Part shown: in pieces, positions 51,410-60,131 of the stretch
How positions within the stretch are numbered: position 1 is the stretch's first letter
Layout of the letters: each line of letters starts with the position of its first letter
DNA from: Lachnospiraceae bacterium
GTDB taxonomy: Bacteria > Bacillota > Clostridia > Lachnospirales > Lachnospiraceae
DNA: 64,000 nt
Reading direction: 5' to 3'
NCBI GenBank assembly: GCA_024693845.1
Contig: JAILKJ010000081.1
Location: 38,249 to 102,248, forward strand
The notes under the pieces: generated by a model
Databases searched by the model: none
The model's input: only the letters and a program-made list of their open reading frames with translations
What the model was told of the DNA's origin: nothing
Translations under genes and position numbers: made by a program

Positions 51410-53425
51410 ATGCTTAAGAGTTTGAAAGTAAAGATACCGTTGATCATTGCAGTTCTTTGCGTTCTTTTGCTGATTGCGGAATGCTATTTCACAATGGGCA
51501 GGGTGAAGAAGAACTTTGAAGTGACCCTGAATGAGAGTTATAACATCAGGACCCAGTACTTCTCCGCTGTTATCAACGGATGGCTGATAGACGGAACCGC
51601 TACGGTCAAGGCGGTTGAAACAGCCATTTCCGATGCGGATCCCACCGGTGATATGGAGGATCTGGTAGAAGACCTGGTGGACTTCACCAATACCGATGCC
51701 CTGGCAGCCATGGTATATGTACAGTTTGCCGACGGCAGATTCTACAACGGTTCCGGCTGGGTACCCGCTGAAGACTGGGACGGAAGGACCAGACCCTGGT
51801 ATGAGGGCGCCATGGCCAAGGAGGGAGAGTTTTATTTTACGGCTCCCTATGTGGATGCCAGTACCGGCGATCTGATCGTAACCGTGGCAAAGTCCTTTAA
51901 CCTTAAGGGACTGAAGGGTGTTACCGGTCTGGATGTTTATATCGATACATTGCTGACTGATATAGATCAGCTGGTTGCGGATGGCGGAGAGAACGGTTCC
52001 TATATCTTCGTAACGGCCTATGATGATTCCATGATCTATCATCCCAACGAAGCGTTCCGTTCGACGGTAGATCAGATCCTTACGGTTAATGATCTGGATG
52101 TGGATTACGTAATGGCAGCTGCATCCGATGATGCACCGGCAATTAAGGATTACGACGGAAGGGAAGTATATGTTGCGGAGAAAGACATTCCCGGTGTAAA
52201 CTGGCACGTATATTATGTATCTCCCATCGAGAATTTTGATAACATAGTAAATAACATTCAGGATGCCATGGCAGTCATCTTCCTGGTTTGCATGGTTGTG
52301 GCTATCCTGGTAGCGGTAACGGCAGGCTTCATGATCGCATCACCCATTTCCGATGCCAGCAAGAAGATCCAGCACCTGGGTATGGATGTTAAGTCCGGCC
52401 AGGCAGACCTTACCAAAGATATCGTGACCAAGTCCAAGGATGAGATAGGAGAGCTGGTAGGAGCCGTAAATCAGCTTAAGAATGCCATGGGTGAGATCAT
52501 CGGACAGGTCAATGCGGCTTCCGCGGAGCTTTCCAAGGATGCGGTATCTTTAAAGGCGGCAGCGGCAACTACCTCCGATAATGTAAACAGTATTTCCGCT
52601 ACCATGGAACAGATGAGTGCAAGTTCGGAAGAGACCTCAGCTTCCACATCGCTGGTTACGCAGCAGATCAGGGATATCACTGCTCTGACCGAGAAGGTGA
52701 GCACGAATGCGGCGGAGAAGACGGGACAGATCAACGAAAGCCTGAGGCTGATCGATCAGCGTAAGGCTGAGATCGAGAGAAACGATCAGGATATGCTCCG
52801 CCGGCTGAACGAAGCTATCGACAAGATGCAGAGCAGTATCAATGATACCAAGAAGGTGGAAGAGATCCGCTCCATGACCCAGGGCATTTCCGAGGTGGCG
52901 TCCCAGACCAACCTTCTTTCCCTCAACGCTTCCATCGAGGCAGCCAGAGCGGGAGAGGCCGGACGTGGCTTTGCGGTGGTTGCGGATGAGATCGGAACCC
53001 TGGCAGGCAATTCCGCCAACATGGCAGGAAATATCCAGCAGGTATCCGACGAGGTGCTTTCCATTGTGGATCAGCTGGTAAGGGCTGCAGAAGAGGTTTC
53101 CCAGATCATGCTTCGCATCTCCGAGGAGAATTCCGAAGAAAAGAGACAGCTGATCGAGGAATACGTCCGTGCACTGGATGAATGCTACAGTGCAATGTCT
53201 TCCATCTCGGAGGATAATAATGAGATCACCGATGGCATCGCCCAGATCAAGGATTCCATTGCAGCCATTGATATTGCAGTAGAAGAGAATGCACAGGGTG
53301 TTACCAATGTTGCACAGGGTGCCGGCGAACTGGTAAGTGCTTCCGATGAGGTTCTTTCGGATGCCGGTTCTATTGACAGTGTTACTTCGGTACTGCTGGA
53401 TCGTGTCAACGGCTTCATCTGCTAA
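51410..53425 (+). CDS. Methyl-accepting chemotaxis protein with dCache sensor domain
   Basis: 671 residues. Membrane helix about 7-27, extracellular dCache_1 domain (about 35-280; [24 protein letters not shown] and [17 protein letters not shown] are its typical blocks), second helix about 287-310, HAMP region and signalling domain with [20 protein letters not shown]. The RPWY motif recalls amino-acid-sensing dCache domains, but ligand residues cannot be assigned fully by eye. The C-terminus lacks a CheR-binding pentapeptide. AAGAGAGGGA precedes the ATG. Confidence 0.92.
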   Translation: MLKSLKVKIPLIIAVLCVLLLIAECYFTMGRVKKNFEVTLNESYNIRTQYFSAVINGWLIDGTATVKAVETAISDADPTGDMEDLVEDLVDFTNTDALAAMVYVQFADGRFYNGSGWVPAEDWDGRTRPWYEGAMAKEGEFYFTAPYVDASTGDLIVTVAKSFNLKGLKGVTGLDVYIDTLLTDIDQLVADGGENGSYIFVTAYDDSMIYHPNEAFRSTVDQILTVNDLDVDYVMAAASDDAPAIKDYDGREVYVAEKDIPGVNWHVYYVSPIENFDNIVNNIQDAMAVIFLVCMVVAILVAVTAGFMIASPISDASKKIQHLGMDVKSGQADLTKDIVTKSKDEIGELVGAVNQLKNAMGEIIGQVNAASAELSKDAVSLKAAAATTSDNVNSISATMEQMSASSEETSASTSLVTQQIRDITALTEKVSTNAAEKTGQINESLRLIDQRKAEIERNDQDMLRRLNEAIDKMQSSINDTKKVEEIRSMTQGISEVASQTNLLSLNASIEAARAGEAGRGFAVVADEIGTLAGNSANMAGNIQQVSDEVLSIVDQLVRAAEEVSQIMLRISEENSEEKRQLIEEYVRALDECYSAMSSISEDNNEITDGIAQIKDSIAAIDIAVEENAQGVTNVAQGAGELVSASDEVLSDAGSIDSVTSVLLDRVNGFIC

Positions 53426-53438
53426 ACCAAGAGTTCTG

Positions 53439-53472
53439 AACCCGGTTGTCAGTTTTGACAGCCGGGTTTTTT
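53439..53472 (+). terminator. Terminator after the dCache chemoreceptor gene
   Basis: AACCCGG-TTGTCA / TGACA-GCCGGGTT stem with TTTTTT. A possible TTG start for trkH at 53446 would be inside it and is rejected. Confidence 0.88.
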
Positions 53473-53505
53473 GATAGGATCATACAGAAAAGAGAGACCA
53501 TCAAC

Positions 53506-54867
53506 ATGCGACGGATCAGGATCGCACCCATACACGTTATTCCCGTCAGTTTTCTACTGGCGATCATAGCCGGAACGCTGCTGCTCATGCTTCCCTTTGC
53601 CACCGCGCAGGGAGTGCATACAGACATCGTGACGGCCCTTTTTACGGCAACTACCTCCGTATGCGTTACGGGGCTGGTTGTGGTGGATACCTATGCCCAC
53701 TGGAGTCTGTTCGGACAGCTGGTCATCCTGATCCTGGTCCAGATCGGCGGTCTGGGTGTGGTTGCCGTGGGATCCATGATCCTGCTCATCACAAGGAAAA
53801 AGTTCTCCCTTGCAGACCGTATGCTTTTGGGAGATTCCCTTAACGTGGACAAGGATAAGGGGCTTCTCTTTTTCCTTTCCAGGATCTTCAAGGGAGTATT
53901 TGCCGTTGAGGGCCTGGGAACCATTTTGTTTGCCCTCCGGTTTGTTCCGATGCTGGGGATGATGAAGGGACTGTGGGCCTCTCTGTTTCAGTCGGTATCC
54001 GCTTTTTGCAATGCAGGTATGGATGTGGTAGGTCCTAACAGTATGATGGATTTTCAGGATTCGCCCTTCCTTATGACAGTGACCATGAGCCTCATCGTCC
54101 TGGGAGGTCTGGGATTTGTGGTCTGGTTTGATGTTATCGATACGGTCAAAGCAGGCATCAGAAACCGGATGAGCCCCGGTTCGATGTTTGGGCATCTGTC
54201 GGAGCACAGCAGGCTTGTGTTGATCATGACGCTTGTACTGCTGGGCTTCGGAACACTGATCATCCTGGCGGCGGAATATAACAACCCCGCAACCATCGGC
54301 AACATGTCGCCGGGTGGGAAGATCATGAACAGCCTGTTTCAGTCCGTGACCTTCCGTACAGCGGGCTTTGCAAGCGTGCCCCAGGAGAAGCTGAGCGAAC
54401 TTTCCTGCGTAGCGGGTTATATCCTGATGTTCATCGGCGGTTCCCCTGTGGGAACGGCGGGGGGTATCAAGACGGTAACGGCCTTCCTGGTTTTCATGAA
54501 TGCTTTTTCCTACATAAGAGGAAAGAAGGAAAATGTGATCTTTCACAGGAGGGTTTCGGAGGAATTGATGAGAAAAGCGGCCGCCGTGACCTTTGTCAGC
54601 ATGAGTGCGGTGATGGTAATGACAGGCCTTTTACTCACCCGGGGGATAGGGCTGACGGATGCACTTTATGAGGTGGTCAGCGCCCTTGCGACTGTGGGTC
54701 TGTCCCGGGGCCTTACACCCCATCTGGATCTGATGGGCAGGCTTGTGATCATTGTATCGATGTATCTTGGCAGGATCGGGCCCATATCCATGGCGATCTT
54801 TTTTACCAAGGGAACCGGAAACGACAATAAGATCAGACATGCGGAAGGCACTTTTTACGTAGGATAA
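53506..54867 (+). CDS. trkH: Potassium uptake protein TrkH/KtrB family
   Basis: 453 residues from ATG 53506 (MRRIRIAPIHVIPV), preceded by AGAGAGACC. Multi-helix K+ channel-like transporter with four P-loop segments: TATTSVCVTGLVVVD, QSVSAFCNAGMDV, QSVTFRTAGFAS and SALATVGLSRGL. The Gly residues in each loop form the K+ filter. It is followed 19 bases later by the regulatory subunit. Confidence 0.92.
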   Translation: MRRIRIAPIHVIPVSFLLAIIAGTLLLMLPFATAQGVHTDIVTALFTATTSVCVTGLVVVDTYAHWSLFGQLVILILVQIGGLGVVAVGSMILLITRKKFSLADRMLLGDSLNVDKDKGLLFFLSRIFKGVFAVEGLGTILFALRFVPMLGMMKGLWASLFQSVSAFCNAGMDVVGPNSMMDFQDSPFLMTVTMSLIVLGGLGFVVWFDVIDTVKAGIRNRMSPGSMFGHLSEHSRLVLIMTLVLLGFGTLIILAAEYNNPATIGNMSPGGKIMNSLFQSVTFRTAGFASVPQEKLSELSCVAGYILMFIGGSPVGTAGGIKTVTAFLVFMNAFSYIRGKKENVIFHRRVSEELMRKAAAVTFVSMSAVMVMTGLLLTRGIGLTDALYEVVSALATVGLSRGLTPHLDLMGRLVIIVSMYLGRIGPISMAIFFTKGTGNDNKIRHAEGTFYVG

Positions 54868-54886
54868 AGTCAGCAGGAGGATAAAC

Positions 54887-55531
54887 ATGAAGAAATCAGT
54901 AGCGGTTTTGGGACTTGGAAAATACGGCAGAAGCCTGTCGGAGAACCTTTTCCGTCTGGGAGCGGATGTACTGGCGGTGGACTGTAACGAAGAACTGGTC
55001 CATGAATTCGCACCGAAATGCACTTCTGCCGTGTGTGCGAATCTGGCAAATGAAGATGAAGTGGCAGCTTTGGGGCTGTCGGAGATGGATATCGTCGTCA
55101 CCGCAATGGGACGTAATATTGCCCCCAGCATCATGTCCGTGGCCGTAGCCAAGGAACAGGGGGTGCCTCTGGTAGTAGCCAAATCCTCATCTGACAGGAT
55201 GAGCTCGATCCTTCTGAAGGTGGGGGCTGATAAGATCCTGGATCCGGAAGGAGAGGGCGGAAACCGCTCGGCCCGCATTTTAATTTCATCGGCATTCAAG
55301 GATTTCTTTGAGTTGGATGAAAACATGTATATGATCGAGATGGAGCCCAGGAAGGACTGGATCGGTAAGAATCTGATCGAGCTGGGACTTCGGCATAAGC
55401 TGAACATGAACGTGGTGGCGGTCCGGCAGAAAGGGCAGCTGTGGCATTTCGTGGACCCGAAGATCCCCTTTACACAGGACAGTCTGTTGCTTGTGGTAAT
55501 GGAGAAAAAGCACCTGAAAAAGTGGCAGTAA
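54887..55531 (+). CDS. trkA: Potassium uptake regulatory subunit TrkA/KtrA (RCK)
   Basis: 214 residues: RCK_N Rossmann domain (GLGKYGRSL at 9-17, then VDCNEELV with the adenosine-binding Asp) and RCK_C domain (about 135-210). One RCK_N/RCK_C pair, the KtrA arrangement, rather than the duplicated form of E. coli TrkA. It forms the cytoplasmic ring that opens the TrkH/KtrB channel on ATP or NADH binding. AGGAGGATA precedes the ATG. Confidence 0.92.
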   Translation: MKKSVAVLGLGKYGRSLSENLFRLGADVLAVDCNEELVHEFAPKCTSAVCANLANEDEVAALGLSEMDIVVTAMGRNIAPSIMSVAVAKEQGVPLVVAKSSSDRMSSILLKVGADKILDPEGEGGNRSARILISSAFKDFFELDENMYMIEMEPRKDWIGKNLIELGLRHKLNMNVVAVRQKGQLWHFVDPKIPFTQDSLLLVVMEKKHLKKWQ

Positions 55532-55572
55532 TGCGCTTTTTGAAAAAATTTTAAAAATTCATATAAAACCTA

Positions 55573-55601
55573 TTGACATAGTAGGCGAATAGTGATAAAG
55601 T
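55573..55601 (+). promoter_or_regulatory. Promoter of the cysteine leader-metY-cysK unit
   Basis: TTGACA (55573-55578), 17-base spacer, TAAAGT (55596-55601). The spacer contains AGGCGAATAG, close to AGGCAAATAG in the spacer of the IscR-like gene promoter. Confidence 0.85.
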
Positions 55602-55632
55602 GACATCAACAAAACGAAAGGAGAACAAAATC

Positions 55633-55755
55633 ATGTTTAAGATCGTAGCGAACAGACAGATCAAACTTATGTGTTGTCGAATGCAGAATTCCCGGGCATC
55701 CCATATGGCTGGAAGGTTTGAGCGCGTCATGCAGTCTGAGACGAAACGATGTTGA
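55633..55755 (+). CDS. Candidate Cys-rich regulatory leader peptide upstream of metY
   Basis: A 40-codon frame with an excellent ribosome site (AAAGGAG, nine bases upstream) and a start 32 bases after the -10. It begins MFKIVANRQIKLM, followed by two adjacent Cys codons TGT TGT (residues 14-15, bases 55672-55677), then RMQNSRASHMAGRF, and ends with a third Cys as its last residue. It has no recognised family. TCCCGGGCA (55690-55698), just after the Cys pair, is complementary to the 5' arm of the terminator at 55783-55817, which would let a ribosome stalled at Cys codons favour an antiterminator. The protein probably has no function by itself. Confidence 0.68.
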   Translation: MFKIVANRQIKLMCCRMQNSRASHMAGRFERVMQSETKRC

Positions 55756-55782
55756 CAGAGCGGATAACCACCATAAGTCATT

Positions 55783-55817
55783 TGCCCGGGAGCACGGAAA
55801 CGCGGCCCGGTTTTTTT
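55783..55817 (+). terminator. Leader terminator (attenuator) upstream of metY
   Basis: CCGGG (55786-55790) pairs with CCCGG (55806-55810), with an inner GC/GC pair, followed by seven T. It lies 86 bases before metY. Its 5' arm TGCCCGGGA can instead pair with TCCCGGGCA at 55690-55698. Confidence 0.8.
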
Positions 55818-55902
55818 ATGCATTGTAAGGGAATGCGGAATAGATAACTGACGATAACGAAAATAACAAAACACATTACGGATAAGAAGAGGAGAATACA
55901 TC

Positions 55903-57183
55903 ATGAGTGATTACAGATTTGAAACATTGCAGCTTCACGTAGGACAGGAACAGGCAGACCCCGCAACGGATTCCCGTGCGGTACCTATTTATCAGACAAC
56001 TTCATATGTCTTCCATAACAGTAAACACGCAGCAGACCGCTTCGGTCTTGCGGATGCGGGTAACATCTACGGAAGACTTACCAACAGCACCCAGGACGTA
56101 CTTGAGAAGAGAGTAGCGGCTCTTGAAGGCGGAAGCGCAGCACTTGCGGTTGCATCCGGTGCGGCAGCCATCACCTATGCCATCGAGGCCCTGGCAGCCG
56201 GCGGCGGCCATATCGTGGCTCAGAAGACCATCTACGGCGGAACCTACAACCTGCTGGAGCATACTCTTGTACAGTACGGCATCACTTCTACCCTGGTTGA
56301 CATCCACAACCTTCAGGAGGTAGAGGCGGCCATTACCGATAATACCAGAGCGATCTTCCTGGAGACTCTGGGTAACCCCAACAGCGATATTCCCGATATT
56401 GACGCTGTCTCCGAGATTGCTCACAAGCACGGACTTCCTGTAGTGATCGACAATACCTTCGGTACCCCGTACCTGATCCGCCCCATTGAGCATGGTGCTG
56501 ACATCGTGGTTCATTCCGCAACCAAATTCCTCGGTGGACACGGCACGACCCTTGGTGGTATCATTGTAGAGTCGGGCAAGTTTGACTGGAAGGCGAGCGG
56601 CAAGTATGACAACATCGCAGCTCCCAACCCGAGCTACCATGGTGTATCCTTCTACGATGCGGTAGGACCTGCTGCTTTCGTTACCTACATCCGTGCGATC
56701 CTGCTCCGTGATACCGGCGCAAGCATCTCTCCCTTCAATGCATTCCTGCTTCTTCAGGGTGTTGAGACGCTTTCTTTAAGACTGGACAGACATGCGGAGA
56801 ATACCAAGAAGGTGGTAGACTTCTTAAGCAAGCATCCGAAGGTGGCAAAGGTGAACCATCCTTCCATCGCAAGCCATCCCGATCATGCGCTGTATGAGAA
56901 GTATTTCCCCAACGGCGGCGGATCTATCTTTACCTTTGATATCAAGGGCGGTAAGGATGAGGCATGGAAGTTTATCGACAATCTGGAGATCTTCTCCCTG
57001 CTTGCCAACGTAGCAGATGTAAAGAGCCTTGTGATCCATCCGGCATCCACCACGCACTCACAGCTTACCGAAGCAGAACTTGCCGATGCGGGTATAGGCC
57101 AGAGCACGATCCGTCTTTCCATCGGAACCGAGCACATTGATGATATCATCGCAGATCTGGAAAAGGGATTTGCTGCCATTTAA
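55903..57183 (+). CDS. metY: O-acetylhomoserine sulfhydrylase (MetY-type)
   Basis: 426 residues, the length typical of O-acetylhomoserine sulfhydrylases. PLP enzyme with RFETLQLHVGQEQADPATDSRAVPIYQTTSY at the N-terminus, SGAAAITYAIEAL and the PLP lysine K208 in HSATKFLGGHGTTLGG. It makes homocysteine from O-acetylhomoserine and sulfide, or acts as a cysteine synthase in some species. AAGAGGAG precedes the ATG. cysK follows 23 bases later. Confidence 0.93.
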   Translation: MSDYRFETLQLHVGQEQADPATDSRAVPIYQTTSYVFHNSKHAADRFGLADAGNIYGRLTNSTQDVLEKRVAALEGGSAALAVASGAAAITYAIEALAAGGGHIVAQKTIYGGTYNLLEHTLVQYGITSTLVDIHNLQEVEAAITDNTRAIFLETLGNPNSDIPDIDAVSEIAHKHGLPVVIDNTFGTPYLIRPIEHGADIVVHSATKFLGGHGTTLGGIIVESGKFDWKASGKYDNIAAPNPSYHGVSFYDAVGPAAFVTYIRAILLRDTGASISPFNAFLLLQGVETLSLRLDRHAENTKKVVDFLSKHPKVAKVNHPSIASHPDHALYEKYFPNGGGSIFTFDIKGGKDEAWKFIDNLEIFSLLANVADVKSLVIHPASTTHSQLTEAELADAGIGQSTIRLSIGTEHIDDIIADLEKGFAAI

Positions 57184-57206
57184 TAAACGATTAGGAGGAT
57201 AAAGCT

Positions 57207-58139
57207 ATGTCGAACATTTATAAGGGAACATTGGGACTGGTAGGAAACACCCCTCTGGTAGAGGTTACCAATATCGAAAAGGAACTGGGACTGGAAGCCA
57301 CCGTCCTTGTGAAGCTGGAGTATTTCAATCCTGCAGGAAGCGTTAAGGACCGTATCGCCAAGGCCATGATCGAGGACGCAGAGCAGAAAGGCCTTCTGAA
57401 AGCGGGTTCCGTTATCATCGAGCCCACAAGTGGTAATACAGGTATCGGTCTGGCTGCCATTGCAGCAGCCAAGGGCTATCGTATCATCCTGACAATGCCC
57501 GAGACCATGAGTGTTGAGCGCAGAAGTATTCTGAAGAATTATGGTGCCGAGATCGTTCTGACCGAAGGCTCCAAAGGTATGAAGGGTGCCATTGAGAAGG
57601 CTGAGGAGCTGGCAAAAGAGATCCCCGGCGGTTTCATCCCGGGACAGTTTGTCAATCCCGCCAATCCCGCGATCCATAAGGCAACCACCGGTCCGGAGAT
57701 CTGGAAGGATACGGACGGTAAGGTGGACATCTTTATCGCAGGTGTAGGTACCGGCGGAACGGTTACCGGAACCGGCGAATATCTCAAGGAGCAGAATCCC
57801 AATGTGAAGGTGGTGGCTCTCGAGCCCGAGGATTCACCTGTCCTTTCCGAGGGAAAAGCGGGTGCTCACAAGATCCAGGGTATCGGCGCCGGCTTTGTGC
57901 CTGACGTACTCAACACCAAGGTTTACGACGAGATCTTCAAGGCTTCCAATCAGGATGCTTTTGATACGGCCAAGCTTCTTTCCAGAACGGAAGGCATCTC
58001 CGTAGGTATCTCCTCCGGTGCGGCACTCTTCGGAGCTATCCAGTATGCCAAGAAGCCGGAGAACAAAGGCAAAGTGATCGTAGCGTTACTTCCCGACAGC
58101 GGCGACAGATACTATTCGACAGCTCTGTTCACCGAGTAA
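57207..58139 (+). CDS. cysK: Cysteine synthase A
   Basis: 310 residues, fold-type II PLP enzyme. The PLP lysine is K47 in NPAGSVKDRIA, the substrate loop is PTSGNTGIGLA, and the phosphate cradle is GVGTGGTVTGTG. It makes cysteine from O-acetylserine and sulfide. AGGAGG precedes the ATG. Placed between metY and an Rrf2 regulator in one transcript behind the Cys leader. Confidence 0.96.
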   Translation: MSNIYKGTLGLVGNTPLVEVTNIEKELGLEATVLVKLEYFNPAGSVKDRIAKAMIEDAEQKGLLKAGSVIIEPTSGNTGIGLAAIAAAKGYRIILTMPETMSVERRSILKNYGAEIVLTEGSKGMKGAIEKAEELAKEIPGGFIPGQFVNPANPAIHKATTGPEIWKDTDGKVDIFIAGVGTGGTVTGTGEYLKEQNPNVKVVALEPEDSPVLSEGKAGAHKIQGIGAGFVPDVLNTKVYDEIFKASNQDAFDTAKLLSRTEGISVGISSGAALFGAIQYAKKPENKGKVIVALLPDSGDRYYSTALFTE

Positions 58140-58157
58140 AAAAAGAGGGGGGCCTGT

Positions 58158-58604
58158 ATGAGAGTATCTACGAAAGTGGAATACGGAATGATGGCCCTGG
58201 CGGACATCGCATTGTATTCCGAGAACGGAAACAGCGTCTCGGCAGTGGAGATCGCCGAAAGACAGGACATATCCAAAAAATACCTTGAACAGATCCTGCC
58301 GTTGCTTAAGCAGGCGGGATTCATCAAGGCACATAAAGGATTGCGGGGAGGCTATACTTTGGCCTGCAATGTAGGATCAACAAAAATGACTGATGTTCTG
58401 AATGCGCTGGATACCGGCATTTTGGAAGAAATGGAAGCTTCGGAAGCGGAAGCGCCTCCGAAACTGAGAGGGATCGTAAATAAATGTCTGTGGGGACGGA
58501 TCAACCGGTCCCTTCGTAAATACACAGACGAGCTGACGCTCTCTGATTTCCTGCAAAACTGCAAGGAGGAGATAGCAGGAGAATGGGATCTGTACGTGAT
58601 ATAA
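58158..58604 (+). CDS. Rrf2-family regulator (cysteine-locus)
   Basis: 148 residues. Winged helix with MRVSTKVEYGMMALADIALY, SAVEIAERQDISKKYLEQILPLLKQAGFI and GLRGGYTLA, the Rrf2 hallmark. In the C-terminal part only one Cys (NKCLWG) is visible, so an IscR-type Fe-S cluster is unlikely; a CymR-like role is more probable. CymR works with CysK as a complex, and this gene is 18 bases after cysK. It could repress the island when cysteine is plentiful. Confidence 0.88.
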   Translation: MRVSTKVEYGMMALADIALYSENGNSVSAVEIAERQDISKKYLEQILPLLKQAGFIKAHKGLRGGYTLACNVGSTKMTDVLNALDTGILEEMEASEAEAPPKLRGIVNKCLWGRINRSLRKYTDELTLSDFLQNCKEEIAGEWDLYVI

Positions 58605-58623
58605 AGGTCAGAAAGTGGAAGCG

Positions 58624-59559
58624 TCATTCCTCTCCGATAAACAGAGGGGTGGAAAAATAACGTTCAGCAGTATCCGGGAGGACGGTGACAACTGTCTTCC
58701 CGGTTCCTAATTTCTGGGCAAGATGAATGGCGGCGGCCACGTTCGTTCCGCTGGAGATACCGCACAGCAGTCCCTCTTCCCGGGCCAGTCTGCGGGCGGT
58801 ACTGATGGCCTCTTCATCGGATACCACGTAGATATCGTCATAGATGGAGCGGTTCAGGATCTTGGGAATGATACCGTCTCCGATACCCATCTGCAAGTGG
58901 GTTCCGATATTTCCGCCTGCCAGGATGGCGGCGTTCTCGGGCTCGACAGCCCAGATCTCGATGAAAGGATACTGGGCCTTCAATACCTCGCCGATACCGG
59001 TGATGGTACCGCCGGTACCGATGCCGGAGCAAAAGCCGTGGATCGGTGCCGCAACCTGTTCCATGATCTCCAGTGCCGTGTGGTTTTTGTGAACCTGCAC
59101 ATTGTTGGGATTCTCAAACTGCTGGGGAACAAAAACGTTGGGGTCCTCTTCCTTCATCCTGAGGGCGGTCTGTACGCATTCTTCGATGCAGGCGCCGATG
59201 TCCCCGGCATCATGGATCAGGATCAGTGAAGCACCATAGTGCCGGACGATCTTGCGCCGTTCCTCACTGACGGAGTCCGGCATGATGATCACGGTCTTGT
59301 AGCCCTTTACGGCACCCACGAGGGCCAGGCCGATGCCCTGATTACCGCTGGTGGGTTCCACGATCACGCTGTTTTCGTTCAGCAGTCCTTCCTTTTCGGC
59401 AGCCTTGATCATCTTAAGCGCTGTTCTTGTCTTGATGGATCCGCCGATGTTGGTGCCCTCGAACTTTACGAGCACCTCGGCACAGCCCTCGGGCACAATG
59501 CGGTTTAAGCGGATCATCGGTGTGTGGCCGATGGCCTCCAGTACATTATCGTATATCAT
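58624..59559 (-). CDS. Second cysteine-synthase-like PLP enzyme
   Basis: 311 residues, same fold as CysK, with PTSGNQGIGLALVGAVKGY, GIGTGGTITGIGE and LPDTAERYFST. The active-site segment around the PLP lysine is GTNIGGSIKTRTALKM (K43) where CysK has N-P-A-G-S-V-K-D-R, so Asp is replaced by Thr and the loop before it is unlike CysK. Substrate preference may differ, for example O-phosphoserine or another beta-substituted amino acid. It is convergent with the Rrf2 gene, 19 bases apart, and 14 bases from the stop of the next minus gene in the same transcript. AGAGGTATAAAG precedes the ATG. Confidence 0.86.
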   Translation of the reverse strand: MIYDNVLEAIGHTPMIRLNRIVPEGCAEVLVKFEGTNIGGSIKTRTALKMIKAAEKEGLLNENSVIVEPTSGNQGIGLALVGAVKGYKTVIIMPDSVSEERRKIVRHYGASLILIHDAGDIGACIEECVQTALRMKEEDPNVFVPQQFENPNNVQVHKNHTALEIMEQVAAPIHGFCSGIGTGGTITGIGEVLKAQYPFIEIWAVEPENAAILAGGNIGTHLQMGIGDGIIPKILNRSIYDDIYVVSDEEAISTARRLAREEGLLCGISSGTNVAAAIHLAQKLGTGKTVVTVLPDTAERYFSTPLFIGEE

Positions 59560-59573
59560 CTTTATACCTCTTT

Positions 59574-59972
59574 CTAAGCCAGCAGATCTGCCAGCGTTTT
59601 TCCGTAAAAAAAGTCCCGTTCCAGTTTATAGTATTCGGTCCAAAGAGGAAGGGTCTTACAATAAGACTTGCGAGTACAGTCCTCAGCGTCTTCTGCAAGG
59701 CAGGCAACGGGAGCCAGGGTACCCTCCATCCTCTCCAGGATCTCGCCTATAGGATATTCTTCCGGCGTTCTGTTAAGGCGGTAACCGCCGTTCTTGCCGC
59801 TGGATCCCTCGATGAGCTTACCCTTGACAAGGTCCCGGGCAATGATCTCCAGATACTTCTTGGAGAGTTCCTGTCTGTCGGCAATATCCTTTAAAGCAAT
59901 GAACCGGCCGGGCTCGCATTCCGCCAGATCCAGCATGATCCGAAGTGCATATCTTCCCTTGGTGGTGATCAT
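59574..59972 (-). CDS. IscR-like Rrf2-family regulator
   Basis: 132 residues from ATG 59972, preceded by AAGGAGGT; longer upstream frames have no ribosome site. Winged helix MITTKGRYALRIMLDLA, DIADRQELSKKYLEIIARDL and GKNGGYRL. Three Cys (C91, C99, C105) in ACLAEDAEDCTRKSYC match the iron-sulfur ligand cluster of IscR-type regulators, with an 8- and 6-residue spacing. It likely senses Fe-S or redox state and precedes the second cysteine-synthase-like gene in one unit. Confidence 0.88.
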   Translation of the reverse strand: MITTKGRYALRIMLDLAECEPGRFIALKDIADRQELSKKYLEIIARDLVKGKLIEGSSGKNGGYRLNRTPEEYPIGEILERMEGTLAPVACLAEDAEDCTRKSYCKTLPLWTEYYKLERDFFYGKTLADLLA

Positions 59973-60010
59973 TATGACGTACCTCCTTTTCAGAATAACA
60001 AAACCCATTA

Positions 60011-60039
60011 TAACACCTATTTGCCTGCTGTACAAATAT
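60011..60039 (-). promoter_or_regulatory. Promoter of the IscR-like unit
   Basis: On the minus strand TTGTAC, 17-base spacer, TATAAT, reading toward 59972. The spacer contains AGGCAAATAGG, resembling AGGCGAATAG in the metY promoter, so one Rrf2 protein may bind both. Confidence 0.75.
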
Positions 60040-60131
60040 ATTAAATCGGATATTGTTGCCTGCATCGCCCTGTAGTATGATAAAAGCAGGGAATGGTTAG
60101 TTACGGGTAACGATTCATTTGGAGGTCAGCC

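Noticed and set aside
53446..53505. TTG start for trkH
   Set aside because: It lies in the terminator hairpin of the preceding gene, and the TrkH homology begins at the ATG at 53506.
55602..55902. SAM riboswitch or T-box before metY
   Set aside because: No SAM-I core (CTTATCAAGAG...) and no T-box motif (AGGGTGGNACCGCG) is present; a translated leader with Cys codons explains the region better.
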